64,000 bases of DNA from positions 1,352,798 through 1,416,797 of the forward strand of contig OX442415.1 in NCBI GenBank assembly GCA_949361645.1, written 5' to 3'. The notes below the pieces were generated by a model, which was given only the letters and a program-made list of their open reading frames with translations, did not search any database and had not been told where the DNA came from. Source of the stretch: Spongilla lacustris (lineage: Eukaryota > Porifera > Demospongiae > Spongillida > Spongillidae). This document shows, piece by piece, positions 54,901-64,000 of the stretch (position 1 is the first letter of the stretch; each line of letters starts with the position of its first letter). The position numbers and the translations under genes were made by a program.

Positions 54901-57900
54901 TCCAACTCCATCACCACCCACTGTTCCAACTCCATCACCACCCAGAATTCCCTCTCCATCACTTCCCACTGTTCCCTCTGTCTCCATCACCACCCACTGT
55001 TCCCTCTCCATCACCACCCACTGTTCCCTCTCCATCACAGCCCACTGTTCCTTCTCCATCACCACCCACTATTCCCTCTCCATCACCACCCACTGTTCCC
55101 TCTCCATCACCTCCCACTGTTCCCTCTGTCTCCATCACCACCCACTATTCCCTCTCCATCACCACCCACTGTTCCCTCTGTCTCCATCACCACCCACTGT
55201 TCCCTCTGTCTCCATCACCACCCACTGTTCCCTCCACATCACCACCCACTGTTCCCTCTCCATCACCACCCACTGTTCCCTCTGTCTCCATCACCACCCA
55301 CTGTTCCCTCTGTCTCCCTCACCACCCACTGTTCCCTCTGTCTCCATCACCACCCACTGTTCCCTCTGTCTCCATCACCACCCACTGTTCCCTCTGTCTC
55401 CATCACCCCCACTCTTCCCTCTCTCCTCTCCACATCACCACCCGGCCACTTCCTCTCCATCGTCACCCACTGTTACCTTTCCATCACCACCCACTCTTCC
55501 CTCTGTCACCATCACCATCCACTGTTCCCTCTCCATCACCCCCACTCTTCTCTCCACATCACCACCCGGCCACTTCCTTTCCATCACCACCCACTGTTCC
55601 CTCTCCATCACCATCCACTATTCCCTCTGTCTCCATCACCACCCACTGTTCCTTCTGTCTCCATCACCGCCCACTGTTCCCTCTGTCTCCATCACCATCC
55701 ACTGTTCCCTCTGTCTCCATCACCACCCACTGTTCCTTCTGTCTCCATCACCGCCCACTGTTCCCTCTGTCTCCATCACCACCCACTGTTCCCTCTCCAT
55801 CACCACCCACTGTTCCCTCTCTATCACCACCCACTGTTCCCTCTCCATCACCACCCACTGTTCCTTCTCCATCACCACCCACTGTTCCCTCTCCATCACC
55901 ACCCACTGTTCCCTCTCCATCACCACCCATTGTTCCCTCTCCATCACCACCCACTGTTCCCTCTCCATCACCACCCACTGTTCCCTCTCCATCACCACCC
56001 ACTGTTCCTTCTCCATCACCACCCACTGTTCCCTCCACATCACCACCCACTGTTCCCTCTCTATCACCACCCACTGTTCCCTCTCCATCACCACCCACTG
56101 TTCCCTCTCCATCACCACCCACTGTTCCCTCTCCATCACCACCCACTGTTCCCTCTCCATCACCACCCACTGTTCCCTCTCCATCACCACCCACTGTTCC
56201 CTCTCCATCACCACCCACTGTTCCCTCTCCATCACCACCCACTGTTCCCTCTCCATCACCACCCACTGTTCCTTCTCCATCACCATCCACTATTCCCTCC
56301 CCATCACCACTCGGCCACTTCCTCTCCATCGTCACCCACTATTCCCTCTCCATCACCACCCACTGTTCCCTCTCCATCACTATGCACTGTTCACTCCACA
56401 TCACCACCCACTGTTCCCTCTCCATCACCGCCCACTGTTCCAACTCCATCACCACCCACTGTTCCAACTCCATCACCACCCAGAATTCCCTCTCCATCAC
56501 CTCCCACTGTTCCCTCTGTCTCCATCACCACCCACTGTTCCCTCTCCATCACCACCCACTGTTCCCTCTCCATCACAGCCCACTGTTCCTTCTCCATCAC
56601 CACCCACTATTCCCTCTCCATCACCACCCACTGTTCCCTCCCACTGTTCCCTCTGTCTCCATCACCACCCACTATTCCCTCTCCATCACCACCCACTGTT
56701 CCCTCTCCATCACCACCCACTATTCCCTCTCCATCACCTCCCACTGTTCCCTCTGTCTCCATCACCACCCACTGTTCCCTCTGTCTCCATCACCACCCAC
56801 TGTTCCCTCCACATCACCACCCACTGTTCCCTCTCCATCACCACCCACTGTTCCCTCTCCATCACCACCCACTGTTCCCTCTCCATCACCACCCACTGTT
56901 CCCTCTGTCTCCATCACCACCCACTGTTCCCTCTGTCTCCCTCACCACCCACTGTTCCCTCTGTCTACATCATAACCCACTGTTCCCTCTGTCTCCATCA
57001 CCCCCACTCTTCCCTCTCTCCTCTCCACATCACCACCCGGCCACTTCCTCTCCATCGTCACCCACTGTTACCTTTCCATCACCACCCACTCTTCCCTCTG
57101 TCACCATCACCATCCACTGTTCCCTCTCCATCACCCCCACTCTTCTCTCCACATCACCACCCGGCCACTTCCTTTCCATCACCACCCACTGTTCCCTCTC
57201 CATCACCACCCACTGTTCCCTCTCCATCACCACCCACTGTTCCTTCTCCATCACCACCCACTGTTCCCTCCACATCACCACCCACTGTTCCCTCTCTATC
57301 ACCACCCACTGTTCCCTCTCCATCACCACCCACTGTTCCCTCTCCATCACCACCCACTGTTCCCTCTCCATCACCACCCACTGTTCCCTCTCCATCACCA
57401 CCCACTGTTCCCTCTCCATCACCACCCACTGTTCCTTCTCCATCACCACCCACTGTTCCCTCTCCATCACCACCCACTGTTCCCTCTCCATCACCACCCA
57501 TTGTTCCCTCTCCATCACCACCCACTGTTCCCTCTCCATCACCACCCACTGTTCCCTCTCCATCACCACCCACTGTTCCCTCTCCATCACCACCCACTGT
57601 TCCTTCTCCATCACCACCCACTGTTCCCTCCACATCACCACCCACTGTTCCCTCTCCATCACCACCCACTGTTCCCTCTCCATCACCACCCACTGTTCCC
57701 TCTCCATCACCACCCACTGTTCCCTCTCCATCACCACCCACTGTTCCCTCTCCATCACCACCCACTGTTCCCTCTCCATCACCACCCACTGTTCCTTCTG
57801 TCTCCATCACCATCCACTATTCTGTCTCCATCACCACCCACTGTTCCTTCTGTCTCCATCACCATCCACTATTCCCTCCCCATCACCACCCACTGTTCCC

Positions 57901-58170
57901 TCCACATCACCACCCACTGTTCCCTCTGTCTCCCTCACCACCCACTGTTCCCTCTGTCTCCATCACCACCCACTGTTCCCTCCACATCACCACCCACTGT
58001 TCCCTCTCCATCACCATCCACTGTTCCCTCTCCATCACCATCCACTGTTCCCTCTCCATCACCACCCACTGTTCCCTCTCCATCACCACCAACTGTTTCT
58101 TCTCCATCACCACGCACTGTTCTGTCTCCGTCACTACCTCTCCATCACCATGCACTGTCCCCTCTCCATT
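51957..58170. repeat. 6.2-kb C/T-rich minisatellite, 24-bp core, roughly 250 units
   Basis: The core unit is TCTCCATCACCACCCACTGT plus TCCC. A common variant adds GTCT (28 bp), others substitute CACTACGCAC or CAACTCTTTCC, and longer units contain CCACCCGGCCACTTCC with CATCGTCACCC. All three plus-strand frames stay open for about 1,700-2,270 codons and minus-strand frames for up to 250, because the unit lacks stops. The 4-bp variant shifts the frame repeatedly, so the translation flips between Ser-Pro-rich, His-Pro-rich and Ile-Thr-His-Cys-rich forms. This argues against a protein. A higher-order duplication of about 1.54-1.60 kb is visible (about 54740 on versus about 56280 on). Confidence 0.97.
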
Positions 58171-58199
58171 ATCACAGAACACCAACAATGACCAGAAGG

Positions 58200-59100
58200 G
58201 TGAGGAACTGTGGCAGCTTCACCTTTCTACCATGTTTAGCCAACCCATGCAAGACCATCTTTGGAGTATACAGCCGCCTATGCCTAGCTTTAGTGCGAGC
58301 CAACTGTAGAGCCATCCTGTCCAGTTTAACTTGGCTATAAGGCCTGGTTCTGTGTGTGCATTTGATATTATGCTTTTTTTGTATTCATGCATTTGAAATT
58401 ATGAATAATAATTTTACAAAAAATTATACACTACTAAGTATCGTGAGTAGCGGGCATCCATAAGCTGGATTCAAGCGAAGCCGCTGGGTTAGTGTCACTT
58501 AGCGATTAGGTTTAGGGCAAAAAAAGGGGGGGGGGGGGGGGGGCGGTAAAATTGAAGTACATGTAAATCACATTAACATCATCCATTTGGAAAAAACCGC
58601 TCTGCATATGAGTAAAAACAGAAAACGAAGACAATTAGAAACTGTAATATACCTATAAGCTCGACGACCAGCTGCATCATTTCTGTTACATGATTCTAAA
58701 TTAGTCTGGGGACCCAACGTCCCCAGAGTACTCTATTTACTGCGTATCCAACACTAGGTTACAAAGAGTTAAAATCCTTCAAACTGTACGAAATGTTCTC
58801 GAATGTACCTGAGACATTACGAGCATTTAGAGCAGAGTCCTAACAGAGCTCTTAGAGGGTTAAGTTCAACCATGATTTATGCTCGCGTGATTCATCGTGC
58901 AATTTGTTGTATTTAGCAGTTTATTCAACGCGAATGCATCACTTTTTAATGAGCAATCGGGCAACCGTAGAACCTAATGAGTATCTTCGTAGAAATGTGT
59001 TGTATTTGCCAAACACTGCCGGTATAATCGATATTATTATGTAGTATTAAAAATACTATCTCGCAAATTTGTTGAAAAGTAAGGCATATGAACCAATGTA
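58200..59100. other. No gene recognised
   Basis: Unique sequence after the minisatellite, with a G run at 58527-58543. The open frame that emerges from the array simply reads through into this DNA until a stop. Confidence 0.4.
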
Positions 59101-59104
59101 TTTG

Positions 59105-59300
59105 AAACTTTTTTTCCTGTGCGACCGTGACCGCCAAACTCGAAATTTGACGGTTTTGGCGGTCAGAAATGGCCGTGACCGTGTCGGAAAGGCTGCTAAT
59201 GGTTGACCGTGGCCGTGACCGGGAAGGATTGATGCCGGCCATTGCTGGCCGTGACCGTGACCGTCAGGGGTCTAATCCGGTCAGCCGTCCGTCCGGGGTC
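59105..59300. repeat. GACCGTGACC/GGCCGTGACC array
   Basis: Dense GACCGT, GGCCGT and GACGGT words in both orientations, ending GGTCAGCCGTCCGTCCGGGG. The same vocabulary as 48545-48710, in roughly opposite order. It may be the other end of the same or a related element. Confidence 0.5.
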
Positions 59301-59849
59301 CAAGCACATGCAGTATCGGACGGAGAGATACCATTTGCAACGACATGCATCAAGCTTAACCAGAGATCATATATAGAACTTAAAAGATAATCAATTTACA
59401 GCTAATCATTTTGAGACAGTTGTGTAACGTGTAGTACACGGATGTTTGCGCTCGTAGAAATGTGGGAAACAAAGTTCAATAAAGTAATATTGAAATGTAC
59501 TTGCGTCATCCCATAGCAACCACCCCGACAACGTAATGCCCTGCAGCTGTTCAAGGTACCAACAAGTAAAAAAAACTTGTTTATAGCAGAACATACGCCA
59601 TTGACCTTTGCTCTTTGCACTGTAGCAATCACGTGCTTGGTGTACATTTCTGCTTTATGCCCTGGGACTCGAAAGCGGACCGCTTGAAACTGATATATCG
59701 CAGCAGGTGCAGTATATTCGCCAAACGGCGCAAAAAAGGCCAAAAAGCCGACTTGCCAGGTAAAGTTAAGTCCTTAACGAACCCTTCTCGTCTTGTCTGA
59801 AATCGAGAACGATAATTCTGGGGAAGTTGTGTGTCACCAAACAATGGCA

Positions 59850-60560
59850 CTTTTACGCGCGTATATTCATGCCGTGTACGAGTATCACATGTACGAGGGG
59901 AACGAAACAACTGCTTTCTGTTTTTTGGTGGTGGTATGTGAGGTGCTTGACTATGCACAGTTGTCTTTGAACAACCTTGTCATGCATGGTGTTGTATCGG
60001 GAGAACAGGGAATTGACCTTTGCATGTATAGATTCGGTACTCTCCAAGTAGACCAAACCCGACATGCATTCTGTTGGCCCATTGCCGGTAATGTATGGTC
60101 TTCCCAGGAGGTGTATTTTGATTGGAGGAAATGCTTTCCTGAAACTTTCCCTAAAGCTGGGTGTGGCAGTAGCTATTGTAAGCAAATTAAAAAAAACTCA
60201 TTGAACTGATGTATTTTACCTACTGAGTTGACTGGCATTGTATTCATTGATGTAGCTACCATCATACAGTTCATGGCAATGGCCAAATTGTGCCAGTATA
60301 TTTCTGAACATGGTTGCAGTGGCCATCACATCACTTAGGATGGATGGAATTTCTCTCTGCATTTTGCTCCGTGTTATAGAAACAGCAGCCTTAATGAGCA
60401 AGCCTTCTGTCCACTATGCCAGCTTCCTTTATCTGAGCCATTTTCCCCTCTCTACTAAGAATGGAGCTTGCCTCCTTACGTAGAAGTGCAGAAGGTTCAC
60501 CACCAACAATGACATTCCTAATTTTTTATGCATTTCTTGGCAACGCACATTGAGTGTCTC
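59850..60560 (-). pseudogene. Broken unrecognised coding remnant
   Basis: Minus-strand blocks look protein-like but are separated by stops and shifts: IVGGEPSALLRKEASSILSR (about 60520-60460), KMAQIKEAGIVDRRLAH then a stop, SKMQREIPSILSDVMATATM (about 60370-60310), and further down STESIHAKVNSLFSRYNTMH (about 60030-59970). No family recognised; mobile-element origin suspected. Confidence 0.3.
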
Positions 60561-61013
60561 TGCACACACAGTTGTGGCTGGTGAATTGGGCATGTGCCTC
60601 AATGTCATTGGCTATTGCACTTAACTCTGCCTCCTGTAGGGACTTTGACTATGCACTCATCAGGGGGACTGTGGGAGACCACACCATATATACTTCACTT
60701 CTTGTAGGTGAACTGGTGCATTATGACCTCCCTGCCACAGTGGACCAAGATATCAAGTAATATTATTGAATCAGAAGCTGGCCTGAAGAAAGCCAGATGA
60801 CCCTGTTTATAGTCATCTTGCAGGGTTTGCAAGCGCATTCAGGGTGTGTGGTGCTACTGGTGGCCTGGGATGACCAGGATCGGTTACAGTAGCTGGTGCA
60901 ATGACCTGAATATGTTTGATCCCTTTGCTGCATGGTTTTTTGACAAATGTGATTTAATATTTCAACATGCATAATAATATATTTGAACCTTATTTCTTAC
61001 TATGCATCCTTCA

Positions 61014-61099
61014 GCTTTGTGAGCATACCACTGAAAAGGGACAATGGGCTTTTTAGGGACATCTATAGTCATCTTGCAGGGTTTGCAAACGCATTCAAG
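61014..61099 (+). CDS. Possible exon, unrecognised
   Basis: After acceptor ...ATCCTTCAG it reads FVSIPLKRDNGLFRDIYSHL then AGFANAFK to an AAG|GTTCG donor. TATAGTCATCTTGCAGGGTT also occurs at 60809-60828, so part of this segment is duplicated about 250 bp upstream. No partner exons established. Confidence 0.2.
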
Positions 61100-61720
61100 G
61101 TTCGTTTACATTTATTGCAAGTGCTTGCTGCAGACTTCCAGCAAGTACCTTGCACTTGTAAGCTGTGTGCGTACATTTACCACGATGATTTATCACCCGC
61201 CTTCCGCAAATCCTGCCGGCAGTGGATAATTATTCACAAATATGCAGCAGCTACTGTACGCGTAAAATTATCGTTCTCACATTGCCAATCAGATAGACTT
61301 GTGGACTTAACTCTTCTCTTTACTATTTAGTATGTCTGACCTTTTGGTTTTGCGCGCCTTGCCCGCTGTATGTCAAACTTTGGTAGTAGGTTTCTAAATG
61401 GTGCGCACATAACTATCAAAACGAGCATGCGTATTGCCATCTTGCGTTAGAAAACTGGTGCGCAAATATATGCTCTGTTAGGAAAGTGATAGATTATGTG
61501 GGTGCTACCTTTAGATATGACAAGAGAGTTGTATTGAGCAAGAAACTGTTTTCGAAACGTATATCACAAAATGGTAGCGATAATGAGCTCATTAAACATT
61601 GCTTAGAATGAGCGATACCGTATATTCTTTTTAGGACCTTAGTTTCCAATACGAAACATCCGTGAGTATTGGTATCATTATGTGTACTGCGTTAATCGAG
61701 GGGTCCGCCACCATTGAAAT

Positions 61721-61909
61721 CTCGTACACTCTAGTGAGAAATCAAATAGAAATCTTGAAATCAATAGAAATCCGGGAAATCATATTGAAATCTAGAAATC
61801 CGTCAGAAATCACGAAATCACTTCAAATACGGTAGAAATCACATTGAAATCTAGAAATCACCGTAAATTTAGAAATCACAGCCGTAAATTTAGAAATCAC
61901 ATCCGTTTA
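61721..61909. repeat. GAAATC-rich array, left
   Basis: About 18 copies of GAAATC in forward orientation at irregular 8-14 bp spacing (e.g. TAGAAATCACATTGAAATCT). The same words, in the same orientation, fill 63765-63945 on the other side of the acidic-protein ORF. Confidence 0.85.
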
Positions 61910-61967
61910 AAAACTAATGCATTTTTAATAACTACATTTGCTAATACAATAATAATAATAAAAGAAA

Positions 61968-63161
61968 ATGGCGGGCATGGAAGAGGCGGAGGACGAAGAT
62001 GAGGATGAAAGTCGTTTGGAACTTTGTGATATATACTTTGTGGAGGGAAAATCGGAAGAATCAGATGAATCGGAAGAGGATGGGCTAGCAAAGGACCCCG
62101 ATTTTACCAGCTGCGGTACCAGATGGCTAGACAGTGAAGACAGTTGCCGCAGGTCATTACAGATTGCACTCCAACGAGCAAAGTGCCGATGCGCAAGTGA
62201 AGCTGGAGGAAACTCCTTCAGGCGCTCGTTTGAAGAGAAAAGCGGCTTCTTTTTACGAACTCTGCAGTCACGAGGAGGAAAGTGCACGTGTAAAGTTACT
62301 TAAGTACGAAGAAGAGGGAGTTATATGTGATTTCCGTCACGTTCGTGCACGATCAGATCTGGTTGAAGAAATTGATAGCTTGACGCGTTCAACTGGTTGG
62401 ATGCAAGGCCGTAGATAAGGGGAAGCTTGGGGGGGAACGTGCCCCCCAAAATGAACATTAATTTAAGTGCAATCACATGCGTGATGATCGCAATGTCAAT
62501 ATTGATATCTTCAAACGAGAACTCCGAAGTCCCTACAAACTTCGGGTAATAAAGCTTCACTCAGGTGCTAGTAGTGGGCCTGCAAATCGCAATTCCAGTC
62601 GCTGGGATTTTTCTTTAATGAGCGGTGTATGATAACGCGCGCACGCATGGTTCAAATCAAGTTGTGAAGAATTGTGCTTACATGTAGGCTTATACGTACA
62701 GGGCATGTGACGAATATTAGATATGAATTAATTAGATTTAGATCACAACATATGACATTCAGACCTATTGTGCCCCCCAAAGTATAAAAGTTATCTACGG
62801 CCCTGGGATGGTAGTTGACCTTAAGCCAGACCAGAAATGGGAAGTTGCGCACGACAGAGTAATGGCACAAGATCTGCTGTCGCGTAGTGAAAGAAAAGCG
62901 GGAAACCTGAAAAAAGCATTGAGGGATTGGGATGCAGGGCATACTGGTGACAATGCGGAAGGGTGCGACTCGGGAGTGGCTGTGAAAAGGGAGGGATCCC
63001 AGATCCCTCTACCGATTAACACCATGCAAGAGCCTGTACATCCGAAAGCTGTCTCAAACGACTTCTTGAATCTTTCAAAAAACCCACAAAAGTTCAATGA
63101 GGCTAGACCAGCAGAGGTTTTGTGTAAAAACATGTTTAGGAGGTTGCAGAGGAAGGTGTAG
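61968..63161 (+). pseudogene. Acidic-N-terminus protein gene split by a mobile element
   Basis: ATG at 61968 starts a very acidic region (EEAEDEDEDESRLELC, SEESDESEEDG), open to 62303. From 62134 the next frame is open and more protein-like (RLKRKAASFYELCSHEEESA, HVRARSDLVEEIDSLTRSTG), so a one-base shift separates the two halves. At 62404 the frame enters a 402-bp element (62404-62805). Ignoring it and one GGATG copy, the frame continues in phase (VVDLKPDQKWEVAHDRVMAQ ... RRLQRKV) to TAG at 63159-63161. The protein is unrecognised; the flanking GAAATC arrays suggest it is the cargo of a larger transposon. Confidence 0.5.
62404..62805. mobile_element. 402-bp inverted-repeat element with 5-bp target duplication
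   Basis: Ends CAAGGCCGTAGATAA and TTATCTACGGCCCTG form 15-bp TIRs (one mismatch), with subterminal GTGCCCCCCAAA on both sides. Flanks are GGATG at 62399-62403 and 62806-62810. A 5-bp duplication is unusual for hAT (8) or mariner (TA). No ORF inside. Confidence 0.7.
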
Positions 63162-63764
63162 AGGGTAGTGGGTGTAGATTAGGTATAATAATTATTAATG
63201 ATTTAATCATCACAAAGCCTGTGTCAATGATTCGTATTGCAAGGATGGTTCCTGGTAATGCACACATTGTAGCAAAAATGAACTTGTTCAATAATTTCTT
63301 TATTGTTGTATCAGTTGTATTAAAATATTGTTGTGATGCATTGATTAATCGATTGCGTAAGTATTAAATTTAATAACCATGACTATTACATTTAATTACG
63401 TGGGCGTCATTTATCAAAAGAGCTATTAGAAATCAGAATGTAGCTTTACAATAACAGCGAGCCGTTTATGACCCGTTCTAATTACGTAAACAAAATAGAA
63501 TAGCCTTTGGGCATCGAAATTATGTCGTTTGGCACTAACAAGCACTATTCGGTCACAAAAGCGCGAGAAAATACATACAGTTCACACACTGACACCCCAA
63601 AAAGTCTAGGTAGAATGGCATGCTTTAAAATCATGCCATTGTTGAATTGGTTGCCGCATACAGCCGCGCCGTGACCCGTCACCTCCCTCAGACCTCGCCT
63701 CAGACTGACCAGCTACGTCACAAATGTATTTTTACGTCAGAAGAAATGTTGAAATCCAAGTCGT
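63162..63764. other. No gene recognised
   Basis: A/T-rich DNA between the acidic-protein ORF and the right GAAATC array. Confidence 0.4.
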
Positions 63765-63945
63765 AGATTACGGTAGAAATCACAAGAAATCAGTCGGAAA
63801 TCTGGAAATCACACGGAAATCTGGAAATCATATAGAAATCACGGAAATCACCTTGAAATCTAGAAATCACCTCGAAATCTAGAAATCACCGGAAATCAAA
63901 CAGAAATCTGAAATTGATTTCGAAATCTCCGTGATTTCGAAATCT
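63765..63945. repeat. GAAATC-rich array, right
   Basis: About 20 GAAATC words (AGAAATCACCTCGAAATCTA and similar), ending with palindromic GATTTCGAAATC and GAAATCTCGTACGG. GAAATCTCGTAC also opens the left array (about 61718), in the same orientation. Confidence 0.85.
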
Positions 63946-64000
63946 CGTACGGCTTTTAGGGTAGTGGGTCCGTGTACTTTTCCACAATTTAATTTCTCCT

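Noticed and set aside
51512..58309. A 2,265-codon proline/serine/histidine-rich open frame
   Set aside because: All three frames on this strand are open, frame-shifting 4-bp unit variants make the translation switch between three unrelated repeats, and minus-strand frames are open too. This is a stop-free minisatellite, not a conserved protein.
59793..60209. 138-codon plus-strand frame
   Set aside because: No motif, no splice evidence, and the opposite strand has more protein-like blocks; not supported as a gene.

Overview
This is animal (metazoan) nuclear DNA. Genes are split into many exons with GT-AG introns, long stretches are non-coding, and micro- and minisatellites and small inverted-repeat transposons are dense. 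There are no operons or ribosome-binding sites. The gene content (an ankyrin-Roc-COR-Death ROCO gene, a secreted AID/APOBEC-like deaminase, a ciliary FBXL13/DRC6 orthologue, a 10-cysteine secreted repeat protein) and abundant TACATGTA-type sequence fit an early-branching animal. A demosponge is my best guess, from general knowledge rather than from any database match. Exon coordinates were worked out by hand from splice signals and reading phase.

Layout. 1-711: 3' part of an unrecognised plus-strand gene, followed by a palindromic 25-bp satellite, a decayed copy of one of its exons, a decayed transposon-type ORF (about 3.4-4.25 kb) and a TA-flanked MITE (4396-4901). 5629-12959: an 18-exon plus-strand gene for FBXL13/DRC6. 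The exons join in phase to a 723-residue protein, and many of its introns hold their own minisatellite. 13702-14871: a minus-strand secreted deaminase-like gene interrupted near its 3' end by a 615-bp inverted-repeat transposon with a 9-bp target duplication. 17495-18640: a frameshifted ubiquitin-activating-enzyme (E1) relic. 20.4-28.5 kb: isolated ankyrin exons, a tRNA-Lys-like element (22457-22538) and a small secreted protein made of three 47-residue cysteine repeats (23880-24344). About 29.08-29.57 kb: minus-strand LINE reverse-transcriptase debris.

30965-47602: a minus-strand ROCO gene (ankyrin repeats, Roc GTPase, COR, Death domain). Every exon junction works, but the Roc domain carries one frameshift and one in-frame TAG. 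Its introns hold a 2.47-kb TTAA-flanked transposon with an internal 1-kb tandem array, several hairpin/MITE elements and hAT-like ends. 49697-50261 and perhaps further upstream: a minus-strand multi-exon gene of unknown function. About 51957-58170: a 6.2-kb C/T-rich minisatellite with a 24-bp core unit and a higher-order duplication of about 1.5-1.6 kb. It is open in all three plus-strand frames but shows no sign of coding. The last 5 kb is mobile-element sequence, including an acidic-protein ORF split by a 402-bp element with a 5-bp target duplication, flanked by GAAATC-rich arrays.

The genes share no obvious pathway. The strongest themes are immune/death-signalling families (ROCO, ankyrin, deaminase, cysteine-rich secreted protein) and recent mobile-element insertion into reading frames, with the frame restored if the element and one target copy are ignored.
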